Part shown: piece by piece, positions 55,331 to 64,000 of the stretch | Layout of the letters: each line of letters starts with the position of its first letter | Position numbering within the stretch: position 1 is the stretch's first letter | From: Blepharisma stoltei | Lineage: Eukaryota; Ciliophora; Heterotrichea; Heterotrichida; Blepharismidae | Reading direction: 5' to 3' | DNA length: 64,000 nucleotides | Assembly (NCBI GenBank): GCA_914767885.1 | Contig: CAJZBQ010000056.1 | Coordinates: 1,194,001-1,258,000, forward strand | Position numbers and translations under genes: made by a program | Notes under the pieces: model-generated | The model's database searches: none | The model's input: only the letters and a program-made list of their open reading frames with translations | Told to the model about the DNA's origin: nothing

Positions 55331-56482
55331 ATTCCATTCCGCAGAGCTGCAGAATTTCTAGATTTAGAATCAACCCGAAATTTGCTGCTTTTAAACAAAT
55401 TTATCTCAAAATCGCTCTACTCAAATGACTTTGCAAGCATAATTGTCCCGAAAATTTTAAAAAACTTCTATGAAGAGCAAGAAAATATTCTTGATTCTTA
55501 CTCGCAAAAATTTTCACCTGTGTTCAGCTATAAAGATATTTTGAATAATATAAGGAAATCGACAAATCTTATTGTGAATCCTTTTGGGTTGGATGGATTG
55601 AATAAGTGAATTATTGAAGAGAGTGAAGATAATTGGCAGACTATACGAGATGCAGACTTATCATCTTGGCCCAGGAATAAAGGAGTATGCTTTGCTATAT
55701 CTGGCTCAGGATCTTTGAAGCAAACTATTAAATTTAAGCAAAATTTGAAAGAGCCAATCCTGTGATTTGGGGCTATTATTATTCCCAACCAATATACAAA
55801 CGGAACTTTAAAATGTTCTTTTATTAATGATGACGGAACAATGCATCAGGAAACAACAGAACACTCAAAATTATTCGAGTCCTCAAATCCAATCGAAAAA
55901 TTTGATTGTATAGCCAAAATTCCTAACTCCCCCCCCTCGAAGTTCGACCAAGATATAGGGAAAATTCCTATTTTTTTTTTTGGAAAATTAACCCCCCTCA
56001 AAGTTCGACCAAGACCTATATAAATTTACTAGGAAAAATAAGCAATTTTTCAAAAATTTAAATCTATGTGGGGGTGAGCTTGCGATTTTTGTATTCAAGT
56101 TCTAAAAAAGCGTTACAAAACCATCTTGCACTATTTTTTCTAACCCTTACACTCTCAACCATACAGAAGAATATGATAAATATTTTTGTTTTTTAACTAC
56201 TAAATTATATAAAACAAATTTTTCTTAACCCCCCTCGAAGTTTGACCAAAAAAATCTTGGTCGAACTTCGAGGGGGGGAGTAAGCACACAGTAGGTGCTG
56301 AGATTGCTGTTTCACTCTCGAATAATTCCTATGGGATCCGAATTGGTTATATTTTTGCCAGGATTTTTGAAACAAGTATAAATGCTTAACTTTTATCTAA
56401 TTTATTTTATATAAAAATTATTTATAGCACTCCTGCAAATCTCTATAATTTAGAATATCGCCTATCTGTCTCAAATCCTTAA
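55292..56482 (+). CDS. F-box-like protein with FBA (sugar-binding-type) domain
   Basis: N-terminal F-box-like helix region (IIPFRRAAEFLDLESTRNLL, LLNKFISKSLY), then NPFGLDGLNKWIIEESEDNW with QTI, KGVCFAISGSGSLKQTIKF, TNGTLKCSFINDDG, AVSLSNNSYGIRIGYI, which follow the order of F-box-associated domains (FBXO2/NFB42 type). A role as an SCF ubiquitin ligase substrate receptor is inferred. MITE C1 (55927-56280) lies inside; excision gives CIAKIP-KHTVGAEIA. A further short IES (48 or 75 bp) near 56350-56424 precedes the end LEYRLSVSNP. TGA-Trp codons present. Moderate confidence. Confidence 0.6.
55927..56280. mobile_element. family-C MITE copy C1
   Basis: TAA at 55924-55926 and 56281-56283; motif CGAAGTTCGACCAA at 55937-55950, 55999-56012, 56235-56248 (forward) and 56257-56270 (reverse). 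Same module order as family A with an unrelated terminal sequence. Excision is in frame. Confidence 0.9.
56350..56424. other. probable short IES, 75 bp (or 48 bp)
   Basis: AT-rich with a stop near the end of the F-box gene. Two TA pairs fit; 75 bp matches the common size class. Confidence 0.5.
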
Positions 56483-56584
56483 ATTCTAATAACTTAACCG
56501 AAATTTTAAATTATTTTTGCCAATTATATTTTTTCATCAAAAATTACTAATCTCTGCACATTTTTTAAATCTGATTATGACTTA

Positions 56585-58252
56585 ATGGAATCGCCCAGGC
56601 ATTGATACTGCTTACTAGGTGAACTTTTGATCAAGGCAATCGAAGGTATCCTCTCTTTTCGAATTTTTCATCCAGAGCTACACAGATCTCGTTCAACTGA
56701 CCAAAACATTGTTCTACAAACGCAAATAAATGAGTTTTCAGGCATCAGAGAATCTGATATTGTCTGCACAATAGACAACCCTTGGTCATTTTGCCTTAAT
56801 ATTCTATTGGATGGAACACAAATAGAGCAATGACAATTTTCCTTCAATATAATGTAGGATCTATACAGAGATAAACACCCATTCACAGATATTTACACAC
56901 AAGCTTCAGTTGCTCTGCGGTCAATTCTGGTTCTGGCACAGATTTTGCCAGGATTTGCATTGTTTACTCCCCTTTTCAATTGTAATAAATCTAGGCAAAA
57001 TTATTATTTTTATTTTTCTATATACCCTTTTAGTTGGAAATTGTTGAAAAATATTAATAGGCGAAATTTTAATCTTTTTATAAAGTTAATTTAATGGAAT
57101 AAATACAAGTAGAATGCTTTAACAGTTCAATCACTAAATAGATTTTTTAAATATTTAATTTTTCATAAAAAAGCATTATAACTTCATTATATTTTTTTTT
57201 AAATTAATTCCCCTTTAAATTGGAGCAGAATTTGTGTTCCAATTTAAAGGGGAGAGCTAGGAAAAGGAAACTTATAACGTATAGCTTAAGAGAGGCTTCT
57301 GATTGAAGCCATCACCAAAAAGACAAATATAGGTTAACTTTATTGAAATGCCCTGCTGGAAGTTTATATGTAGAAGTTAAGTATAATAGGACCCCAGAAG
57401 TGCTCCCTCTGCCTAGAGTTCCTGGGATTCATGGAGCTAGCACTCCACCAGCTATAGAGTGGGCTTGCATTTCAACTCCAGCTTCACCAGAGCTAAGATC
57501 TATTAGTCCACCTTATAGTCCATTAGGGGAAAATATTCTTGACGATTCTATTGAAATTTTGCCAGAGTTTTTGCTAGACCCAAAACCAAATGAGAAATTT
57601 GAGGAGATTAGATTAGGTTAAAATGGGTATCTATAGTCCTCACTTCTAAAGCATGATGCCTTCAGCATGCGGGGCGGGTTCTTTCAAGGCAACTTGAGCC
57701 CGGGCTGAAACCCAGGCTTGTCGTTAGATGCATTTCCCTCCTGATCTGGGAACTCAAGATTTTTACGGAGCCTCCATTTCTAACCCAAGTGCCAGTATTA
57801 CCTAATCCTAAGCAACTTAGGCCAGATCGTACCCTTTTCAACTGGAGAGATTAGCTCTTGAGTTCTAGTCCAGTCTGTTTTCCCCTTTTTTTTCTTCGGA
57901 TCATCTTCTAGAAAAAAATTCAATAGTGTTGCAGATCCGAGATAAGCCAATGAGCAGCTTAAGCAGGCAAGTCGCCCTGCTTCTATCAGACGCCGTTTCT
58001 GGGCCTCAGCGCTGCTAGCAAAAAGATGTAAAAAACTGCCGCTCAAACCAGATCACTATATAAGAACAGCCGGCCATTTTATTTATATAGAGATTTGAAG
58101 GGAAAAAGCGAAGGGAAAATTATGACTGCTCTCTTGACGCTGAATGCCAAAATATTATGAAGAATATTGACTCAATTTTGCAAGAAATTCAAGAAACAGA
58201 AGAAGTTTTGAAGAATTATTATTATTTTTTAGGGATGTTTTATAAAGATTAA
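56585..58252 (+). CDS. ATG13: autophagy protein ATG13
   Basis: Regulatory subunit of the ATG1/ULK autophagy kinase. N-terminal HORMA-type pattern: LIKAIEGILSFRIFHPELHR, SDIVCTIDNPWSFCLNILLD, GTQIEQWQFSFNI and IYTQASVALRSILVLAQILP (then GFALF), as in ATG13 (W-x-x-D-like strand, then LLR-x-LP). A 15-nt intron (56854-56868) and an IES with MITE D1 (56965-57257) are removed to give ALF-RKRKLITYSLREASDW. The tail LYVEVKYNRTPEVLPLPRVP resembles the ATG13 strand leading to the Ser/Pro-rich region (SPPYSPLGEN). A group III retroposon (57615-58095) splits the end; its removal gives FEEIR-FEGKKRREN. Ends TAA 58250-58252. Confidence 0.75.
56965..57257. mobile_element. IES, 293 bp, containing family-D MITE D1
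   Basis: TA-bounded in phase. The MITE has ACTCCCCTTTTCAATTG at left, a degenerate copy near 57024-57036, and a hairpin of TTCCCCTTTAAATTGG with its inverse at 57209-57253. The right TA lies three bases outside the element. Confidence 0.85.
57615..58095 (+). mobile_element. SINE-like retroposon, group III
   Basis: GC-rich body sharing CAACTGGAGAGA, AGTCGCCCTGC and GCTAGCAAAAAG blocks with 44987-45587; ends CCGGCCATTTTATTTA. The duplication is short (AGATT at 57610-57614 and 58091-58095), but removal restores the ATG13 frame. Confidence 0.75.
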
Positions 58253-59620
58253 ATTTCAACTGTTTTTTAAGGCTATGAATTAAAATTATCGATTTATAAA
58301 GACTAACCCCTAGAGAAAAAAATAATTAGAATATTCTTATTTTTAGAAAAATTGGCCCCTTCTCTGAGATAGTTAAATTGCTATTTAATATAAAATGATT
58401 TTATATGTGATTATTGATATAAATGATTATTATATTAAAATCTTTAATTCAGCAGAATTTCAAATAACTCTATCTTAAATAAATTTCCTTTTTGCTTTCA
58501 AAATATTGGAAATCTAGATTTTATTTTTATTTAAAAAAAAAATTAAGGAAACAAACCATAATTAAATGAGCCTCCATTTACTCATTTCAATCATGAATAA
58601 TTTTATACTCGCTCAGGAAGCAGGAATTATTTTATTTTTACCCTATTCAATAGAAATTAGAGACTGGAAAATAGTGCTCTCGATTATATATTAAGTACGC
58701 GCTGTTTCTGCAAAACTAAGTGCTCATATAAATTATTGCATTTGCGAAGAGCAGTTCTCATATTTATTTTTTCAAAATTAAAATTTAAGAATAATTGATT
58801 TAGAAAAGAATATATAAGCATTAATTCCGAAAAAAAAAGACGATTGGAAAATCCGAACACATATAAAGCAATAGTATTCGTAGGTTTAAGCTTTATTATC
58901 ATGTTCATTTATAAAGCTCGAGTTTTATTTCAATCCTCATAAGTGCATTTTATGTTTCTTTAAGCCTTTACTTGCTCTTCCATCGCTTTAATAATAATAA
59001 TATTCTTGGTTTCTTCCATCTTGCCATGGACCATCTTCCTATTCTTCCAAAAGCACCCTATAGCATCTAGATCTTCAAACGATGCTAAATAGTCATTTCC
59101 CTGGGCATCTCTTATTGGCTTAATTTCTCTTATTTTTGATTAAAAAAAATGTAGTAATCATTATAGCAAGAACTCTAACTATTAAATTTAACACAACTTG
59201 ATTTCTTAAACATTAATTTATAAATTAAATTAAATTTTTCTTTCCAATCTTTAAAGATTTTGATTGTTTTAAATTAATTTTAATTTAATGTTAAAAGAAC
59301 AGCAAAATATTGTTCGTTCTTAGCAGGAAGTAAATAGAATGTGGCTAACAATTAATAGAGCTATAAATATTATAGTAACTATTAGTGTTTTCATAATCTT
59401 TAAGGCATTTTTACGCTAATGAGATATCCACTGAATAGCATTCAAAATATTCTTAATAGTTTATTTCAAAATATTTATAAATATCTACTTCTGATCTTAT
59501 CTATTATAAATTCAAATTTTTCAAATTTATTGAAATTGTGAAAATAAAACTAAATTAGTTGTTTTACAAGATACTTTTACAGCTTTATTATAATTTAAGC
59601 TATCTATTTGCTTCTACTCC
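58253..59620. other. AT-rich region with two decayed MITE cores, no gene seen
   Basis: 58305-58545 has CCCCTAGAGAAAA and CCCCTTCTCTGAG modules followed by a core like families A-D (TATTATATTAAAATC, TTTTGCTTTCAAAATATTGG). 59150-59330 has a similar core and TTGTTCGTTCTTAGC at its end. Right termini not identifiable. A short minus ORF at 58684-58908 lacks support. Confidence 0.5.
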
Positions 59621-60781
59621 TTATTCCTCCATTTGTCTCATTTTAGAGATAAATCCCAAAACCACAGTGATGTCATCCACTCCATACCCTTCATGGCTTA
59701 GCCATCTATCTTTCGCTAGCTCAGCAAGAGCTTCAGCTCCTTCTTTCGGGTTATCTTCATACCCAGCTACTAAATCGACAGCTTCTTGATCCTCAATAAA
59801 CTCTCAAACCCCATCGCTACAAAGCAGCAGTACCTCATCACAAATTTTTAATTCTAAATCAATCAGCTGTGGTTTTGGAGAAACTCCCAAGCTCTGGGCG
59901 AGTCCATCGCCCAGAGTCCTTGAGGTTGCTAAGCCAGGAAAATGTTTTCCTTTGGCATAAATTCTATATAAAATTTCGTGAGGTAATTTTTTTACTTCAC
60001 CTTTGCATGACTCAATTCTTTTTCTTTCTTCTACCAGTCATGGCTTATGGTCAGTTGTGATCCTAATAGCTTTAATGCCATTATCAAATTTCGAGCCAAG
60101 GACAGCTCGGGTATCGCCAACATGACCCACATAAAGGTGATCATTTCTCATTAGTAGGCTTGTAGCTGTGGTACCTGAGAGGACACTGTCAAATTCATTG
60201 TTTTTTTGTAACCCAATTTTATGTAATCGATCGTTTATTTCAGGGTAGCATTCGAAAAATGCAAATAAAGCGTCATAGTCGAATTTAGGATGGTCTATTA
60301 AGAGCTTTGGGAGAAACTTGTGGACGTAGTTTGAAATCTGATGGCCATCTTCGCCATGTCCATCAAATACTCCTAAATAAATAAAGCGTTTGTCCACTAT
60401 TATAGAAAATTCGTCTTGGTTTGGCATTCTGGGCTTAAACCCTTTTTTACATGCCACACCAATTCCAAGTTTTTGTAAATAATTTTCTTGAGATATGTCA
60501 GTGTTTACAGTTATTTTTTTGTCTTCAAACTCTTTTTGAAGGCGTGAGCTCATGACTCCTTCGATTACTACCCGAGGGCAAGACATAGAAAAACTATTTT
60601 TCTCATCTTCTTGGCTTGCAGAGGTCAGACGTTCAGTATTTTGTGACTCTTCTCGTGTTCTAAGGCTTTTAACCTTTTTATCAGAATAGGCTTTGCTAAG
60701 CATTCTTGATGAATCGTTCATAATAAAGTCTAGCTTGAGAATCTCTGGATTGACTTTTTCCTTAGTTATGCATGTTCCCAT
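59621..60781 (-). CDS. protein phosphatase 2C
   Basis: PPM-family Ser/Thr phosphatase. Start MGTCITKEKVNPE, predicted myristoylated. Metal-binding motifs: PNQDEFSI, GVFDGHGEDGHQIS, GTTATSLL, VGHVGDTRAVL, DGVWEFIEDQEA, VDDITVVLGF. A TGA (Trp) interrupts naive translation between HKP and LVEERKR; the reading then continues to TAA 59621-59623. Uninterrupted by IESs. 386 residues, typical. Substrate unknown; membrane-associated if myristoylated. Confidence 0.92.
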
Positions 60782-61930
60782 TTTAATATTGCTTTGTAAT
60801 ATCACCAATACTAACTGATGCTAATATTTATTATAACAGATAAATTTATTCTAGCACAATTCAAATGCCAAAGAAATTGAGATTTTAAATTAGAGATTTT
60901 TATCCATCAAATTGAAAAGAATTATGGACGACTTTTTATATTATTTAAAACATTTCGAAAATCATATTGCAATGATTAGAAAAATCGCAAATTTATTTTT
61001 TGGGTAAATAAAGATCGGGCGAATTTAAAGTGCAAAAAAAATTTAAATACTAATTTTTGAGTAGAAAATCAATTATTTAGCTGCTTATTGGCGGGTTATT
61101 TTCATAAAAAAATATCATTTTTCAGATTTATATATTTATTGTTTTGCATGGAAATTAGAGCGCTTTTAAATTACTCTTTATGGTATTAGTATACTAAAAA
61201 ATTATTTTATAATAAAAATAATAATAAACTCTGTTTATTTAATGATGCTTATGGATTTTTACAATAAATAAAATTAGAAGTAATAATTTTTAAGTATAAT
61301 TCAAAGAAAATTCTTCCAAATCTGCCATAAATCCTGCAACTCATATAAAAACACCAATCTCAATAAATGCATAATGATCAGAATAGCACATGATTCGTAC
61401 ATCCATAATTAAGAACAGAATAAATAGTTTCAAATATTTATTTGAATTTAAGTGGCTGAGTTCAGTAATTTTATTATTTTCTAGCTCTTTATGCTTTCTT
61501 TTTCCTAAATATATTTATCGCTTATTTTTTGACATTTTCATATGCAAGAATGGTTAATGTTTCGATAATTTCAATGCAGTTTGCGTAAATTTAGTCTGTG
61601 CATTATTTTTTTGATGATAATTAATTCTGAAAATACCAATCATATAAATTCTTTGAGCAGATTCAAAAATTTATGCTATCTTAGAAAATTTTGACCGGAA
61701 AAATGCTAATTTTGCTATTAATTATAATTTTTAAACACCTACTTAAATATACTTTATATAGTTATGATTTCCAACTATAAATTAATTAAATATGTTTAAA
61801 TGACTAAAGTTGCATGCATCAAAATTCGAATTGGAAATCTAAACAAAAATTATATCGAATTTATAAGTAATACAAAAATATTAATTCCAAAAAGATCAAT
61901 TTAAATTACTAAAATTTTCTATTATAAAAA
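60782..61930. other. AT-rich intergenic, no gene seen
   Basis: About 1.15 kb between divergent genes; no ORF, RNA or clear repeat. May contain unexcised IESs. Confidence 0.4.
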
Positions 61931-62823
61931 ATGTGGCGACGATTGTTTGCAGAAGGATTGTGCACATGTCTTCTATGTTTTACAATAGTAGTGAGCCATC
62001 TTAGACTAATCTATATCCCAGGTGCCTATTACAGCGCATACTGTACCGCAGGAACTATAATGGCTCTCATGATTTTCTCTGGCTTTACCTCAGGAGCTCA
62101 CTTTAACCCAGCTGCGACAGTTGGCTACTGCGTCTACAAGTTCATTAACTCATCAGTCGAAAAAGCTGATTTCATTGAATACGGCATGTACATTGTCGTC
62201 CAATTTGTCTGCGCTATTCCTGGTGCCTATATAGGCTGGGCGATTAACGAAGAAACCATGTATTTTGACCTTCCTCATGATTATGATTCAATCTCAGCAT
62301 TTTTAGGGATCTGGCAGTCTCTTTTTCTTATTTTTTTTAAGAAAGCCAAATTTAAAGGAATTTTGTAATTAAAAAAGCACGCACCATTTTTAGCAGAAAT
62401 GGTTTATACAACTTTAATTGTCGGCTGTGCACTGATGGTAGGTCATACAAATGACTCAATTGTCATTGTTTCCTCTGGTGTAGCTACTGCGCTGTTTGGA
62501 GGAGTTCTAGGAGTTGGACTTATTTCTGGTGCATGTTTTAATCCAGCAGTCGGGCTTGCAGCAAATCTAGTGCATTATTCTAATAAACAAGATCACTTTG
62601 GACATACTTGGATCTATATAATCGCTCCATTATTAGGCGGAATTATTGCAGCTTTACTATCTCCTCCATATTTTATTGAAAAATTTAATTATTTTATTTT
62701 AAATAATATTTTTTTATTTTTTTTAATAAGTATAGAAGAGTAAGCACAGTTTTTATTCAAGAAATGAACGACCAAAAGAAAAAGAAATCCATCCTCAGAG
62801 AAGAAAGCCAAGGCCAACAATAA
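61931..62823 (+). CDS. aquaporin (major intrinsic protein)
   Basis: Water/small-solute channel. Both NPA motifs: GAHFNPAATVGYCV and GACFNPAVGLAAN; TM segments include FAEGLCTCLLCFTIVV, YCTAGTIMALMIFSGF, GMYIVVQFVCAIPGAYIGW, MVYTTLIVGCALMVGH and WIYIIAPLLGGIIAALL. Two IESs (62304-62369, 66 bp; about 62669-62730, 62 bp) are removed to give SAFL-KKHAPFLAEM and SPPY-RRVSTVFIQEM. The tail is basic (NDQKKKKSILREES). Possible role in contractile vacuole osmoregulation, inferred from ciliate biology. Confidence 0.9.
62304..62369. other. short IES, 66 bp, TA-bounded
   Basis: AT-rich with a stop; excision keeps the transmembrane pattern of the aquaporin. Confidence 0.8.
62669..62730. other. short IES, about 62 bp
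   Basis: T-rich with stops, after the last TM of the aquaporin; TA-TA excision leads into the basic tail. Confidence 0.65.
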
Positions 62824-62856
62824 TAGTTATAATTGCTTTAAAAAATCCTAATAATA

Positions 62857-64000
62857 ATGGAAACTGGGATAATCAGACTCCACAACGTTTATACAAGAGG
62901 AATTAACTTCTTCGGGGCTCTTGGGCTAAACAACCATTACCAAAATTCTGAAATCTTTGTCCCAGTCCCTACTTTACAAAGAATAGAAGCCCAAAATGTA
63001 TATGCAAGCTATGCTCAATCTTTATGCTTAATGCAAAATAATGATTTACTTATATGAGGGTGGCCCCTTGACATCAGATCCCAAATGCAAGTTTTATGAA
63101 TGCTCAAAGACTATACCACTTTAGCCAAACTTATCCAAAAATACTCCCCATTTCCATGAATTAGTATCAGAGAAGGCGTCGAATCTCCTACAATTGCTGC
63201 AGAATTTCCAGGAAAATTGCAAAAAGTCAGCATTGGTGGAGCTTTTGTATTAGCCTGTGATGATGAAGGCAGAGCTTTTGCATGAGGAGACAACCATCGT
63301 GGACAATGTGGGACGGGCGAAGACACTCATACCTATCGTCCTTATCTAGCTAAATCTATACTTGACAAATTTGTAATTGACGTAAAAGCAGGCTACCAGC
63401 ATTCTTTATTCCTGACTCATGATGGGGACGTCTATGCTACAGGCAGAAGCGCTAATTTCGCCATTGCAAAACCTCCATTCCGCAAAATAAACACACATGG
63501 ATTTACCTCAGAACTTTACAAAATTCCTATAGAAAATATCACAAAAATTGCAGCTGGACAAAATCATTCTTTATTTTTAAATGATATAGGAGAAGTGCTT
63601 GGTTGTGGGAAAAATAATTATGGCCAATGTGGGCAGGTTAGTACAAAATATTATGTAGAAGAGCCAACGAAAATGTATATGCCTGAAAAAATAAAAGAAA
63701 TTGCGTGTGGAAGTAAGCATTCTTTAGCATTGGGGGAAAGCGGGAAATTGTACTCGTGGGGATGCAAAATTTATGGACAGGTTGATGGGCATAGGAATGG
63801 GATTTATCAGGAACAGTCCAGTCCTTTGCCGGTAGAAATTCCATCAGAGCATAAAATAGTAAAAATAACGGCAGCGTTCGACAGGTCAGGGGCGTGGCTG
63901 GAAAATGGAGAATTTTGGACTTGGGGAGGTGAGGACTGAAGGTATTTAGAAGGGGAGTTTTATGAGAATTTTACGTTACTGAATTCTCTGCTGCCAAATT
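62857..64000 (+). CDS. RCC1-repeat protein, truncated by the window end
   Basis: RCC1-type beta-propeller repeats: GINFFGALGLNN, GGAFVLACDDEGRAFAWGDN with RGQCG, AGYQHSLFLTHDGDVYATG, AGQNHSLFLNDIGEVLGCGK with NNYGQCG, GSKHSLALGESGKLYSWGCK. In-frame TGA-Trp codons (LLIWGWPLDI, AFAWGD, GEDWRYL). No IES in the visible part. Could be a Ran GEF-like or a ciliate RCC1 adaptor; the end is outside the window. Confidence 0.88.

Overview
The window looks like nuclear DNA of a heterotrich ciliate close to Blepharisma, in a germline (unprocessed) form. Three things seen in the sequence support this. (1) In-frame TGA must read as Trp throughout (for example the cyclin, kinase, acid phosphatase and RCC1 genes), while TAA and TAG end genes. 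(2) Thirteen introns are exactly 15 nt, each GT...AG. (3) Nearly every gene is broken by AT-rich or repeat-derived inserts that lie between two TA dinucleotides; removing the insert with one TA restores frame and conserved domains. These behave as internal eliminated sequences (IESs). MITE-rich IESs, UGA=Trp and 15-nt introns are published traits of Blepharisma; the species assignment is inference.

Layout. 0.2-4.5 kb: RINGv-FHA protein, a basic hypothetical protein, LRRC56. 4.5-10.1 kb (minus): CDPK-like pseudokinase, DRG2, HAUS5-like augmin subunit. 10.2-13.9 kb: ER DnaJ-thioredoxin protein and a FYVE coiled-coil protein with a CaaX-like end. 14.4-19 kb: cyclin, Cys-rich coiled-coil protein, a decayed and an intact copy of an odd Rab-like GTPase. 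19.67-22.17 kb: a 2.5-kb Merlin/IS1595-type transposon with about 750-bp inverted repeats and a broken transposase. 22.2-31.6 kb: DNase II, amino-acid transporter, tRNA-Gln(UUG), histidine acid phosphatase, GPI-ethanolamine-phosphate-transferase-like enzyme. 31.8-40.6 kb: NVL/Rix7 AAA ATPase, C2 protein, tudor-like protein, small hypothetical proteins, YIP1 protein. 42.3-48.6 kb: CDPK, basic protein, ankyrin-PH-pseudokinase. 50-58.3 kb: hypothetical protein, CDP-alcohol phosphotransferase with a 10-nt micro-exon, coiled-coil protein, F-box/FBA protein, ATG13. 59.6-64 kb: PP2C, aquaporin, RCC1 protein running off the end.

Inserted elements fall into four classes. Short unique IESs are about 56-118 bp. 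At least four MITE families have different terminal sequences but share an ACTCCCC end, a TWA (TTA/TAA) target duplication and the same four-module architecture. SINE-like retroposons end in CCATTTTATT or a variant and carry 10-23-bp target duplications. Foldback/palindromic elements and the Merlin transposon form the last class. Several retroposons and MITEs sit inside reading frames and must be removed exactly for the gene to work, so selfish-element insertion and IES excision are tightly coupled here. Genes are otherwise unrelated housekeeping, signalling, autophagy and trafficking functions with no operon logic.
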